A DNA stretch of 64,000 bases from assembly GCF_900187135.1 (NCBI RefSeq), contig NZ_LT906443.1, positions 1,922,001 through 1,986,000 of the forward strand. The letters are read 5' to 3'. Positions within the stretch are counted from its first letter, which is position 1; each line of letters begins with the position of its first letter. The translations under genes were made by a program, and so were the position numbers. A model generated the notes under the pieces. That model saw only the letters and a program-made list of their open reading frames with translations, made no database searches and was not told the DNA's origin. Origin of the DNA: Corynebacterium ulcerans. GTDB taxonomy: Bacteria > Actinomycetota > Actinomycetes > Mycobacteriales > Mycobacteriaceae. Positions 1 through 7,785 of the stretch are shown here, piece after piece.

Positions 1-8
1 AACAAATT

Positions 9-260
9 ATGGTAGATCCAAAAAAATTTGACTCTGGAGATCAGGGGAGTTTCTCTAACTGGAATTGGCGTTTCAAATTAGCAACTCTAATGAGCGTGCT
101 TTGTTCAGTAGCTGGAGCGGTTCTTCTTATATTGGGTTCCACGGTTTTCAGTGGGTTTGCCATTAAGGTCGTTGCATATTTCCTGATGGCCGGGGGTGGA
201 TTGGGCGCACTTGTCACTCCAATTTTCGCGGCACGGTATCGAGAGAAATCCTCAAGATAA
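9..260 (+). CDS. small membrane protein, unknown function
   Basis: An 83-residue ORF with a polar N-terminal stretch of about 22 residues followed by two hydrophobic segments (about residues 25-50 and 52-75) and a short basic tail (ARYREKSSR). This is the pattern of a two-pass inner-membrane protein. No family was recognised. The start ATG lies only 8 bases from the window edge, so its ribosome binding site cannot be judged and the gene could begin further upstream. It is followed by degraded mobile-element sequence, which suggests an accessory region. Function unknown. Confidence 0.5.
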   Translation: MVDPKKFDSGDQGSFSNWNWRFKLATLMSVLCSVAGAVLLILGSTVFSGFAIKVVAYFLMAGGGLGALVTPIFAARYREKSSR

Positions 261-411
261 TGCATTCGAATTTTAGGGTCCTGAACTGGGCTTAAAACCC
301 TGTAGTGAGCTGTCACTGCGCTTTGTATGCGTGGCTGAAGACGTCGGCACTAGCAAATGTGTCTGCATCAAACAATTGGTGTAACAAGCCTAGGAAATCT
401 CTGAGGCATAG

Positions 412-510
412 CACAGACGAGAGCTGGAAAAAGAAGTTGGGAAACTCTGCGAAGAGCGAGAGATCTTGCAAATGGTCATGAAATATTTCGCGGCAGAGAC
501 CAACTGGTGA
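412..510 (+). pseudogene. remnant of IS3-family transposase OrfA (C-terminal end only)
   Basis: One frame encodes a leucine-zipper-like stretch beginning HRRELEKEVGKL and ending KYFAAETNW before a TGA. This is the usual C-terminus of IS3-family OrfA proteins, which finish in a coiled coil and a FFAAE-type motif. Stops in the same frame just upstream (for example at 409-411) and the lack of a readable OrfB downstream show it is a decayed fragment. The 30 kb to the right carry no other transposase. Confidence 0.55.
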
Positions 511-1001
511 TCCGCTCCCGCTTGTGATGCTATTGCATCGGCGTGGACAGGCTATAAACAGCGGCGATCGTCGTAACGGAACGACCAGTGATGTTTTCGC
601 CGAATACTGCAGTGCTCAGGAAAGCACCACCGCACAGAGCACCGCTTTAAAAAAGAAAACGAGATGTATTTCATAATGAATTTTTTATCGTGGAAGGGTG
701 TGGGTAGGCGTTAGGAAAATTTCCTTAAGGGGACAGGGTAGTCAGAATAAAGATGCAGGATGGGCGTTTCTTATCGGGGTAGTAAAGAAAAAGAACGTGT
801 TTTCCAGGGGCTTTCTTGTTTCTGATTGATTGCGTCTGTTAAGGGCCTAACTCTCGGGAACTCTGCTTACACGATTCATATCTTGGTATAAGTGAAAATA
901 ACGTTGAGCACTTGGAATGGTAGCGACATGGTGATTCGCACATCTCAGAGACTCGGCGCTGAAAATATGCAAGGCTGCGGCTGACCTATTAAGGAGAAAC
1001 C
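511..1001. other. intergenic region, probably degraded mobile-element DNA plus promoter
   Basis: About 490 bases without a convincing gene. The first part follows the OrfA scrap and may be decayed OrfB, but no frame stays open or shows a DDE motif. An extended -10 (TGGTATAAG, with TATAAG at 887-892) lies about 110 bases before the phosphatase gene and is its best promoter candidate; a matching -35 is not clear. Confidence 0.4.
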
Positions 1002-2234
1002 TTGTCCAAGATGAATCGCCGACTACTGAGTTCGTTATGTACCACGGCTTGTATCTTTGCCTTAACCGCACCAGTAAGCGCACAATCTTCCCTTCCTATA
1101 CCCCCAGAAGCACAAGCAGGTTCATCCCTGATTGCTCCGCCCGTTCTGCATCCTGGTGCTCCAACTCCACAACCGTTTGGCCCGGCAGATTACGTGGGGT
1201 ACATATCAGATATCAGCTCTTATAGCGGCGGAACTTATTACGATGTGGTGTCTAACTTTGAAGACCTGCGCAGGAATCATCCGAAAGCGATAGAAGAAAA
1301 CTCGGCGACGTCGATACGCATTAATAATGAGGCCACTCCAGAGACCGTGGCACGGGCGCAACACGACGCTCTCACTGAGCGTGATGGCGTACTCATGGCA
1401 TTTTCGGATGCTTTAGGCCCCACACTTGGAGCTCATCTGCGTACTGCGCTCGCAGAGAATCGGCTTCCTAAACTACAGATGCTTCTTGGCGGCTGGACAG
1501 CACGCGCCGGGGGACCAGCAAGCTCCACATTCATAGAAAAGAACATTTTCCGTAATCCACGCCCATATATTGCACATCCCGATGCGATTCGCCAGTACCG
1601 AGTTGATCATCATGACCTGTATCCAACATCGGGTTCTTTCCCCTCGGGGCACACGAACCAGGCGGCATGGACGACTGCTCTATGGGCCTATATGCTGCCT
1701 GAATTCTCAGCTCAGCTATTGAATAGGGGATCGGAAGCAGGATTTAATCGCGTAGTACTTGGGGTTCACTACCCGTTGGACGTGATTGGTGGACGAATGA
1801 CGGGGAATGCGGCTGCAGCAGACCGTCTTAATGATCCAAAGATGCGAGCGGCATTAGATGCTGCCGGAGCAGAACTACGTGCGGAGTTGGAATGGCGCTG
1901 TGGGAAGAGCCTGTCCGAGTGCGCTGCAGACGTAGGGGCGCAGCAACAGGCGGTGCAACAATACACAGAGCGCATGACCTACGGGATGCAAACTCGCGTA
2001 TATTCTCCAGAAGCGCCGATGGTGGTGCCACAGGCCGCTCCCGTGCTATTGGCATCTGCTTTCCCACATCTGACATGGGAACAACGTGCTGAAGTGCTGC
2101 GTCAAACAGCTTCAGAGGCTGGCTACCCGTTAGATGATCAGAGTCCGCGAGGGTCCTGGCAACGGATTAACTTGGCACGTGCTATGGCCGCAACTGTAAC
2201 GGTGGATGAGCACGGTGCGGTGCGCGTCGATTAG
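1002..2234 (+). CDS. secreted PAP2-superfamily (class A-like) acid phosphatase
   Basis: This 410-residue protein has a signal peptide (basic start MSKMNRR, hydrophobic core, Ala-X-Ala-type site near residue 28, VSA before QS), so it should be exported. It carries the three PAP2 phosphatase motifs: a KX6RP-like segment around residue 184 (RNPRPYI), PSGH at residues 214-217 with the catalytic histidine, and the RxxxGxHxxxD segment ending at His256 and Asp260. The family removes phosphate from phosphomonoesters outside the membrane. The TTG start is preferred because AAGGAG lies at 991-996, five bases upstream; an in-frame ATG at 1011 is the alternative. It is monocistronic and sits between an IS remnant and the rpsH operon, consistent with an accessory gene. 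The substrate is not predictable. Confidence 0.85.
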   Translation: MSKMNRRLLSSLCTTACIFALTAPVSAQSSLPIPPEAQAGSSLIAPPVLHPGAPTPQPFGPADYVGYISDISSYSGGTYYDVVSNFEDLRRNHPKAIEENSATSIRINNEATPETVARAQHDALTERDGVLMAFSDALGPTLGAHLRTALAENRLPKLQMLLGGWTARAGGPASSTFIEKNIFRNPRPYIAHPDAIRQYRVDHHDLYPTSGSFPSGHTNQAAWTTALWAYMLPEFSAQLLNRGSEAGFNRVVLGVHYPLDVIGGRMTGNAAAADRLNDPKMRAALDAAGAELRAELEWRCGKSLSECAADVGAQQQAVQQYTERMTYGMQTRVYSPEAPMVVPQAAPVLLASAFPHLTWEQRAEVLRQTASEAGYPLDDQSPRGSWQRINLARAMAATVTVDEHGAVRVD

Positions 2235-2525
2235 CTAGGAAAACAGGCGTCGAAAAAAGTTTGTAAAAAAAGTTGGCAAGAAGAACAACGTAGAGTACGC
2301 TGGCCACTTGGACTCGTGCGCCCTTATCAAGGTACAGCCGAGACCATGTACAAATTTTCATACCTACTTTGTTGTAGGCCCCTCGCCTTATGCGACCGTG
2401 TGGACATGTGGCAGCGAGCGCCCCAAGCTACTGAGTTTGGGGAGCGTAAGTGGCCCGAGAGCACGCGGTAACGCACGTTTAAAGGTGGGTAGGAACCGCA
2501 ACGAGAAAGGCGCCAGGTCACTTTT
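2235..2525 (+). promoter_or_regulatory. leader and promoter region of the rpsH operon
   Basis: This gap holds a TAGAGT hexamer at 2291-2296 that fits a corynebacterial -10, giving a leader of roughly 220 bases. The leader contains a hairpin at about 2419-2446 (CCCCAA paired with TTGGGG). Long structured leaders are typical of ribosomal-protein operons and can carry autoregulatory protein sites, but no specific S8 target was identified. A GGCGTCGAAAA stretch at 2246-2256 resembles the dispersed motif found elsewhere in the window. Confidence 0.4.
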
Positions 2526-2924
2526 ATGACCATGACAGATCCTATCGCCGACATGCTGTCGCGCGTGCGCAACGCAAACCACGCGCACCACGACGTAGTG
2601 TCGATGCCTTCTTCCAAGCTCAAGGCAAACATTGCTGAGATCCTGAAGCAAGAAGGCTACATTGCTGACTACAAGGTTGAGGAAGTAAAGGTCGGTAAGA
2701 CCCTGACTCTGAACCTGAAGTACGGCCCGAACCGTCAGCGTTCCATCGAGGGCGTTCGTCGCGTTTCCAAGCCAGGTCTGCGCGTGTACGCAAAGTCCAC
2801 CAACTTGCCGAAGGTCCTGGGCGGCCTGGGCGTGGCTATCATCTCCACGTCTCAGGGTCTGCTGACCGATCGTCAGGCTACCGAGAAGGGTGTAGGCGGA
2901 GAAGTTCTCGCCTACGTCTGGTAA
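2526..2924 (+). CDS. rpsH: 30S ribosomal protein S8
   Basis: A full-length S8 of 132 residues, beginning [17 protein letters not shown] and ending GEVLAYVW, both diagnostic of the family. S8 binds the central domain of 16S rRNA early in 30S assembly and represses the spc operon in other bacteria. It is the first gene of this transcription unit, with rplF 15 bases downstream. The genes that precede rpsH in a standard spc operon (rplN, rplX, rplE) are absent immediately upstream, so the operon is split here by accessory genes. Confidence 0.97.
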   Translation: MTMTDPIADMLSRVRNANHAHHDVVSMPSSKLKANIAEILKQEGYIADYKVEEVKVGKTLTLNLKYGPNRQRSIEGVRRVSKPGLRVYAKSTNLPKVLGGLGVAIISTSQGLLTDRQATEKGVGGEVLAYVW

Positions 2925-2939
2925 AGGAGGAGACGAAAT

Positions 2940-3476
2940 ATGTCACGTGTAGGTAAGGCACCTATCGCTATTCCGTCCGGCGTTGAGACCAAGATCGACG
3001 GCCAGCTCGTTGAGGTTAAAGGTCCTAAGGGAACCCTGAGCTTCGAGCTCCCAGAGCCAATCCGTGCTTCTCTTGAAGACGGACAGATCTCCGTGGTCCG
3101 CCCGGATGATCACCGCAAGAACCGTTCGCTGCACGGTTTGTCTCGTTCGCTCGTTAACAACATGGTTGTTGGCGTGACCGAGGGCTACACCATCAAGATG
3201 GAAATCTTCGGTGTTGGCTACCGTGTTGCTCTTAAGGGCCAGAACCTTGAGTTCTCCCTTGGTTACTCCCACCCGGTCCTGATCGAGGCTCCGGAAGGCA
3301 TCACGTTCGCTGTTGACGGCAACACCAAGTTGTCTGTCTCCGGTATCGACAAGCAAAAGGTCGGACAGATCGCCGCCATCATCCGCCGCCTCCGTAAGGA
3401 TGATCCTTACAAGGGCAAGGGTATTCGTTATGAGGGCGAGCAGATCCGTCGCAAGGTCGGAAAGACGGGTAAGTAA
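2940..3476 (+). CDS. rplF: 50S ribosomal protein L6
   Basis: A 178-residue L6 with the conserved opening [16 protein letters not shown] and C-terminal [25 protein letters not shown] signature. L6 binds near the sarcin-ricin loop of 23S rRNA, close to the factor-binding site. The AGGAGG site ends a few bases before the ATG. It lies between rpsH and rplR with very short gaps, in normal spc-operon order. Confidence 0.97.
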   Translation: MSRVGKAPIAIPSGVETKIDGQLVEVKGPKGTLSFELPEPIRASLEDGQISVVRPDDHRKNRSLHGLSRSLVNNMVVGVTEGYTIKMEIFGVGYRVALKGQNLEFSLGYSHPVLIEAPEGITFAVDGNTKLSVSGIDKQKVGQIAAIIRRLRKDDPYKGKGIRYEGEQIRRKVGKTGK

Positions 3477-3479
3477 GCA

Positions 3480-3887
3480 ATGAGCAACAACGAGAACAAC
3501 AACGGCAAGCGTCTGCCTGTGGGCAAGGACATTTCCACCCGCCGTCGCATCGCTCGCGCACGCCGTCACAACCGCATCCGCAAGAACCTGCGTGGTACCG
3601 CCGAGACCCCACGTCTCGTCGTCCATCGCACCTCTCGCCACATGCACGTTCAGGTCATCGACGACTTCGCTGGCCACACCTTGGCTGCTGCATCCACCTT
3701 GGAAGCAGAAGTTCGTGCAATCGAGGGTGACAAGAAGGCTAAGGGCGCTAAGGTTGGTCAGTTGATCGCCGAGCGCGCTAAGGCTGCTGGCATCGAGTCG
3801 ATCGTTTTCGACCGCGCTGGCTACAAGTACCATGGCCGTGTTGCTGCACTGGCCGACGCAGCTCGTGAAGGTGGTCTGAAGTTCTAA
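3480..3887 (+). CDS. rplR: 50S ribosomal protein L18
   Basis: A 135-residue L18, with the basic N-terminal segment and the family core ([18 protein letters not shown], then [17 protein letters not shown] at the end). L18 binds 5S rRNA and joins it to the 50S subunit. It starts three bases after the rplF stop, indicating translational coupling. A 296-residue open frame on the opposite strand across rplF and rplR is a codon-bias shadow. Confidence 0.97.
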   Translation: MSNNENNNGKRLPVGKDISTRRRIARARRHNRIRKNLRGTAETPRLVVHRTSRHMHVQVIDDFAGHTLAAASTLEAEVRAIEGDKKAKGAKVGQLIAERAKAAGIESIVFDRAGYKYHGRVAALADAAREGGLKF

Positions 3888-3927
3888 TGACCGCTATCTC
3901 CATGAACATCAACGGAAGGATTGCGTA

Positions 3928-4554
3928 ATGCCGGGACGTGAACGGCGTGACGGCGGACGCTCCGCCGACGACAACCAGAAGAAGAACGATCGCCGTGGCG
4001 GACGCCGCGATGATCGTCGTAACCAGCAGCAGGACGAGCGCTCTCAGTACATCGAGCGCGTCGTTACCATCAACCGCGTCTCCAAGGTCGTGAAGGGTGG
4101 TCGTCGCTTCAGCTTCACCGCTCTCGTGATCGTCGGCGACGGCAAGGGAATGGTCGGCGTTGGCTACGGCAAGGCCAAGGAAGTTCCAGCTGCAATCCAA
4201 AAGGGTGCTGAGGAAGCTCGCAAGAACTTCTTCCGCGTTCCAATGGTTGCCGGCACCATTACTCACCCAGTTCAGGGTGAAGCAGCAGCAGGCATCGTTA
4301 TGATGCGTCCGGCTGCACCTGGTACCGGTGTTATCGCCGGTGGCGCAGCTCGTCCAGTGCTTGAGTGCGCTGGCGTTCAGGACATCCTCTGCAAGTCTCT
4401 TGGCACCGACAACGCTATCAACGTAGTTCACGCTACCGTTGCTGGCCTGAAGCAGCTCAACCGTCCTGAAGAGGTCGCTGCTCGTCGTGGCAAGACCTTG
4501 GAAGAAGTTGCTCCGGCTCGTATGCTGCGCGCACGCGCAGGACAGGAGGCGTAA
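3928..4554 (+). CDS. rpsE: 30S ribosomal protein S5
   Basis: A 208-residue S5. The double-stranded RNA-binding-like domain begins near residue 45 ([20 protein letters not shown]), followed by the C-terminal ribosomal fold. The first 40 or so residues are a highly charged Arg/Asp/Gln-rich extension (for example [16 protein letters not shown]) not present in E. coli S5 but usual in actinobacteria. S5 contributes to decoding accuracy and mRNA entry. AGGA precedes the ATG, and rpmD follows two bases after the stop. Confidence 0.97.
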   Translation: MPGRERRDGGRSADDNQKKNDRRGGRRDDRRNQQQDERSQYIERVVTINRVSKVVKGGRRFSFTALVIVGDGKGMVGVGYGKAKEVPAAIQKGAEEARKNFFRVPMVAGTITHPVQGEAAAGIVMMRPAAPGTGVIAGGAARPVLECAGVQDILCKSLGTDNAINVVHATVAGLKQLNRPEEVAARRGKTLEEVAPARMLRARAGQEA

Positions 4555-4556
4555 CC

Positions 4557-4742
4557 ATGGCCCTGAAGATTACTCAGCATAAGGGTCTGGTTGGTGCAAA
4601 CCCGAAGCAGCGCAAGAACATGGCTGCTCTTGGTCTCAAGCGCATCAACCACTCCGTCGTACACGAGGACACCCCCGCAGTGCGCGGCATGATCAATGTG
4701 GTCCGCCACATGGTGTCTGTCGAAGAAGTGGCAGGGGAGTAA
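4557..4742 (+). CDS. rpmD: 50S ribosomal protein L30
   Basis: A 61-residue L30, normal length, with the family pattern [30 protein letters not shown]. It is a small peripheral protein of the large subunit. The start ATG lies directly after rpsE, with an AGGAGG site within the rpsE end, and the stop is five bases before rplO, so the three are translationally linked. Confidence 0.97.
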   Translation: MALKITQHKGLVGANPKQRKNMAALGLKRINHSVVHEDTPAVRGMINVVRHMVSVEEVAGE

Positions 4743-4746
4743 AAAC

Positions 4747-5193
4747 ATGAGCGAACCAATTAAGCTCCACGATCTGCGTCCTGCAAAGGGCGCAAACAAG
4801 CCAAAGACCCGCGTTGGCCGCGGTGAGGCTTCTAAGGGTAAGACCGCTGGTCGCGGTACTAAGGGCACCAAGGCTCGTAAGCAAGTTTCTGCTGCTTTCG
4901 AGGGTGGCCAGATGCCGATCCACATGCGTCTGCCAAAGCTGAAGGGCTTCAAGAACCCTTCCAAGGTTTACTACCAGGTTGTCAACGTTGCTGACCTGGA
5001 GAAGGCCTTCCCGAATGGCGGCGAGATCGCAGCTGCAGACATCGCAGCTGCCGGCCTCGTTCGTGCAAAGCAGCCTGTTAAGGTTCTTGGCGAGGGCGAG
5101 ATCAGCGTTAAGCTGACCGTTTCCGGCGTCAAGTTCTCTAAGTCTGCTAAGGAAAAGATCGAAGCCGCTGGCGGCTCGATCGCCGAGGCTTAA
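4747..5193 (+). CDS. rplO: 50S ribosomal protein L15
   Basis: A 148-residue L15, starting [18 protein letters not shown] and carrying the glycine- and lysine-rich N-terminal half ([18 protein letters not shown]). The ATG at 4747 is chosen over an earlier in-frame start because it follows an AGGGGAG site at the rpmD end and matches the family N-terminus. L15 is needed late in 50S assembly. In many bacteria secY follows directly; here a terminator follows and secY is about 10 kb away. Confidence 0.96.
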   Translation: MSEPIKLHDLRPAKGANKPKTRVGRGEASKGKTAGRGTKGTKARKQVSAAFEGGQMPIHMRLPKLKGFKNPSKVYYQVVNVADLEKAFPNGGEIAAADIAAAGLVRAKQPVKVLGEGEISVKLTVSGVKFSKSAKEKIEAAGGSIAEA

Positions 5194-5221
5194 TTCTTAG
5201 CTAACTGAGAATTTTCTCACT

Positions 5222-5269
5222 AAAAAGCCGTACCTACTCCGCATTTGCGGTGGTGGGTACGGCTTTTTC
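5222..5269 (+). terminator. Rho-independent terminator of the rpsH-rplO operon
   Basis: The inverted repeat AAAAAGCCGTACC / GGTACGGCTTTTT brackets a 20-base interior and ends in a T run. It lies 29 bases past the rplO stop and marks the operon end. The symmetry of A and T tails would allow function in both directions. Confidence 0.93.
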
Positions 5270-5295
5270 TTATCTAGATTCCACTTTTCTGTGTT

Positions 5296-5352
5296 TTAGG
5301 TTATTGAAAATTGACCAAAACCTTATTTAAGGTTAACATGAAAATAACCTAA
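5296..5352. promoter_or_regulatory. nested inverted repeats with DtxR-like half-sites
   Basis: The outer arms TTAGGTTATT (5296-5305) and AATAACCTAA (5343-5352) are perfect reverse complements and contain TTAGGTTA / TAACCTAA, the half-site of the iron repressor DtxR/IdeR. Between them AACCTTA-TT-TAAGGTT (5319-5334) forms a second palindrome. The outer half-sites are about 37 bases apart, much wider than a standard 19-bp DtxR box, so a single canonical operator is not present. Position about 70 bases before the next gene fits a control region. Confidence 0.4.
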
Positions 5353-5419
5353 CGCGCTGGGGATTTTTATAGGTAGTCCCTATAGTGCGTCTTTTTCAAC
5401 TCTCAAAAGGGGATCCCTC

Positions 5420-5878
5420 ATGCAAAAAATCAAAGTTTCAATTATTGCCGGTGCGGTATGCTGCCTAGCTCTGGGTGGTTCCGTGGCGGGGGCTTCTCAG
5501 GTTTTGCGTACGGACAATGGCTCGCAAGAAACTAATGTTCGCGAGACTGTGGAGAAACAGGGCGGTATCTGGACCTGTACTCGAGAATCTGTCGTTGTAA
5601 GTGGTGGCGAGTCGTACACGTTGGTTTCTCAAGGGCCTTGTACGATTTCGGAACTTGGTCGAGCTTATGAGAAGTTGCTACCTAAAGAAGGGCAGGACCC
5701 TCGAATCCTTGAGGGGGACTTGATTCGTACGACTGAAGAATTGGGTCACTACAAGCGCTTAAGTAAAGAACAATCTGAATTGCTTGAGAAGTTGGTTGAG
5801 GGTAGTGATTCTGAAACCAAGGAGAAGGTTGAAAAACTGAAGACTCGTCTTTCCGGTCCAAGCAAGACTGGCCGTTAA
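5420..5878 (+). CDS. secreted protein of unknown function
   Basis: A 152-residue protein with a clear signal peptide (MQKIKVS, hydrophobic core to about residue 24, cleavage probably after VAGA). The mature part has two cysteines (about residues 54 and 73) that could form a disulfide and a charged helical C-terminal half rich in Glu, Lys and Leu. No family was recognised. AAAGGGGA lies nine bases before the ATG. It stands alone between two terminators, behind the nested inverted repeat at 5296-5352, which hints at regulated expression, possibly by iron. Confidence 0.7.
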   Translation: MQKIKVSIIAGAVCCLALGGSVAGASQVLRTDNGSQETNVRETVEKQGGIWTCTRESVVVSGGESYTLVSQGPCTISELGRAYEKLLPKEGQDPRILEGDLIRTTEELGHYKRLSKEQSELLEKLVEGSDSETKEKVEKLKTRLSGPSKTGR

Positions 5879-5883
5879 TTTGT

Positions 5884-5914
5884 ACCCCTGGATGTGGATA
5901 AGCATCTAGGGGTT
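5884..5914 (+). terminator. terminator after the secreted protein gene
   Basis: ACCCCTGGATG pairs with CATCTAGGGGT (one G-T wobble) around an eight-base loop and is followed by TTTCTTCT. It begins six bases after the stop codon. Confidence 0.8.
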
Positions 5915-6427
5915 TCTTCTGTTCTAGGTGTGTCTCTGAATGTAAGCGGTGATCGATTGGCTGACTTAATGCTCTTCATGGATTCCGGTTAAACGGGTCA
6001 GTTTCGTATATTTGCGCAGTTATTGGATATCGTGTGCAAGATCTCACTCTGTCCGATGTTGGTTATTACCTGTTCCGTTTGGGGTGGTCTTTTCGGGGGT
6101 CTTCTTTGTTGCGTGAGAAGGTAGGTTGTCTGACCTATTGCCAGCTAGAAGCTGCTTTATTGATACTTTTTCTCTTATTGGTTTTTCCTCGAAAAGGGGG
6201 AAAGTTGGTTGGTTAATGCAGGTGGGGGTTGCAAAAAGGGTGAGTGGACTGCGAGTATGGGGTTCTGTGAGTTAGTGCATAAACTTTCGGGTTACTCGAA
6301 AGTGTCACAGGCAGTTAAGCTAAGTGTTTGACAGGTGATTACCACTTCAAAAATGCCTTATCCGGGCATGAAGAAAAGGTAGTCGTCCCCCAACTTATCC
6401 CCCTAATCTCTAAAGGCGGTGAAGTGG
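5915..6427. other. intergenic region upstream of musE
   Basis: About 510 bases without a supported gene; a 60-residue open frame at 6034-6216 has no ribosome binding site or family features. The last 160 bases hold the control region of the maltose importer: a GlxR-like site at 6266-6281 and a small inverted repeat CTTTCG / CGAAAG around 6284-6302. A precise promoter was not assigned. Confidence 0.5.
6266..6281 (+). promoter_or_regulatory. candidate GlxR (CRP-family) operator
   Basis: TGTGAGTTAGTGCATA matches the corynebacterial GlxR consensus TGTGA-N2-TA-N2-TCACA at 10 of 12 defined positions, with a perfect left half. It lies about 150 bases upstream of musE. GlxR controls many carbon-uptake genes in C. 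glutamicum, so cAMP-linked control of maltose uptake is a reasonable inference. Confidence 0.4.
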
Positions 6428-7675
6428 ATGAAGATCCACGCAAAGAAGGCCCTCAGCGTATTAGCCATTTCAACCCTCGTTTTGGCCGGCTGTTCCAGCG
6501 ACAAGGACTCCAAGGGGTCGAGTGCTTCGGGTGACTCTAAGGGCGGCAAGATCACTCTGAGCGTGTGGAGCTCTCAGGAAGATCAGGATGGTGCAGACGG
6601 ATGGTTGCAGTCCGTTGAAAAGAAGTTTGAAGAGGCACATCCGGACTATGACATCACATGGAAGAACTCGGTCGTTGGTGCAGATCAGGCTGCTACGACT
6701 GTAAACCAGGATCCTTCGGCAGCAGCTGATGTCTATGTCTACGCTAATGACCGCCTAGGCTCGCTGTTGGATTCGGGTGCTGTTGGCGAGCTTTCCGACG
6801 CTGGCATGAAACAGCTCGGTGAGCAGGCAGAAGACACCATCGCCGCCAGTGTGAAGGGACAAGACGGCAAGGCTTATGGCCTTCCGATTGAGCCGAACAC
6901 TTGGTTCATGTACTACAACAAGGCAAAGCTAAACCAGGAAGACATTAAGTCCTTTGACACCATGCTGTCTAAGGCTAAGGTCTCTTTCCCTATGTCTAAC
7001 TCCTGGTACTATCCAGCGTTCTACGCAGGTGCGGGTGCTTCCTTCTTTGGCAAGGACGGCTTGGATGAAAACGCTGGCATCAAGCTTGGCGACAAGGCTG
7101 GCGAAGTAACCAAGTACCTGACAAGCGTTGTGAAGAACCCCAACTTTGTCAATGACGCCGAGGGCTCCGGCATCGGTGGGCTAGCTAATGGCTCCGTAGA
7201 TGTTGTGTTCTCCGGTTCGTGGGATGCAAAGAACATCAAGAAGGCTCTGGGCGATAACTATGGCGTTGCCAGCCTGCCGACCTTCAAGCTCGAAGGCCAG
7301 GATGTTCAGATGAAGGCCTTCTCCGGTTCCAAGGCAATTGCTTACAACCCCAACACCAAGAACCCGAAGGTTGCTTCTGAGTTTGCAGCTTTCCTCGCTT
7401 CCACTGAGTCTCAGAAGTCTCACTTTGACAAGAACGGTGTTATCCCAGCAGATAAGACGCTGGCAAAGGATGCTGCTATCGCAGCTGACCCTGTGGCAGT
7501 CGCACTGTTTGAGACCGTTGCCAATGCTTCGATCTTGCAGCCAACCCTGAAGCCAATGTCTGACTTCTGGGATCCTGCAACCACCTTTGGCAAGGCCCTG
7601 GTCAACGGCGAGATCAACGCTGAGAATGCGGTGGCTAAGACCGACGCTTGGACCTCTAGCTTTAACAAAAAGTAA
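6428..7675 (+). CDS. musE: maltose ABC transporter substrate-binding lipoprotein
   Basis: A 415-residue extracytoplasmic solute-binding protein. The N-terminus MKIHAKKALSVLAIST is followed by a lipobox LAGC near residue 22, so the mature protein should be lipid-anchored. The rest is a MalE-type periplasmic-binding fold (ITLSVWSSQED opening, GLPIEPNTWFMYYNKAKL hinge region). ATG 6428 is chosen because AAAGG at 6412-6416 is suitably spaced; the in-frame GTG at 6419 is too close. Its neighbours musF, musG and musI, with musK on the other strand, reproduce the MusEFGKI maltose/maltodextrin system of C. glutamicum. A stable hairpin follows the gene. Confidence 0.88.
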   Translation: MKIHAKKALSVLAISTLVLAGCSSDKDSKGSSASGDSKGGKITLSVWSSQEDQDGADGWLQSVEKKFEEAHPDYDITWKNSVVGADQAATTVNQDPSAAADVYVYANDRLGSLLDSGAVGELSDAGMKQLGEQAEDTIAASVKGQDGKAYGLPIEPNTWFMYYNKAKLNQEDIKSFDTMLSKAKVSFPMSNSWYYPAFYAGAGASFFGKDGLDENAGIKLGDKAGEVTKYLTSVVKNPNFVNDAEGSGIGGLANGSVDVVFSGSWDAKNIKKALGDNYGVASLPTFKLEGQDVQMKAFSGSKAIAYNPNTKNPKVASEFAAFLASTESQKSHFDKNGVIPADKTLAKDAAIAADPVAVALFETVANASILQPTLKPMSDFWDPATTFGKALVNGEINAENAVAKTDAWTSSFNKK

Positions 7676-7692
7676 TCCCTGAGTATGCGTAT

Positions 7693-7722
7693 GTTGAGCC
7701 CAGTCTGCGTGCTGGGCTCAAC
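7693..7722 (+). promoter_or_regulatory. musE-musF intercistronic hairpin
   Basis: GTTGAGCCCAG (7693-7703) pairs perfectly with CTGGGCTCAAC (7712-7722) around an eight-base loop, 17 bases after musE. No T run follows, so it is more likely to stabilise the musE message or act as a partial attenuator than to stop transcription. Such hairpins commonly keep binding-protein levels above those of the permease. Confidence 0.7.
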
Positions 7723-7785
7723 GTGTGCGTAGCAGTTTTCAAAAGAACACACTTTTAAAAGCCACAGGAAGGGGAGTGCGGGCTC

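Noticed and set aside
2943..3833. 296-residue open frame on the minus strand across rplF and rplR
   Set aside because: Antisense shadow of strongly codon-biased ribosomal genes; no start context and no sensible protein features.
6034..6216. 60-residue frame between the secreted protein gene and musE
   Set aside because: No ribosome binding site, odd composition and no family; better seen as non-coding.
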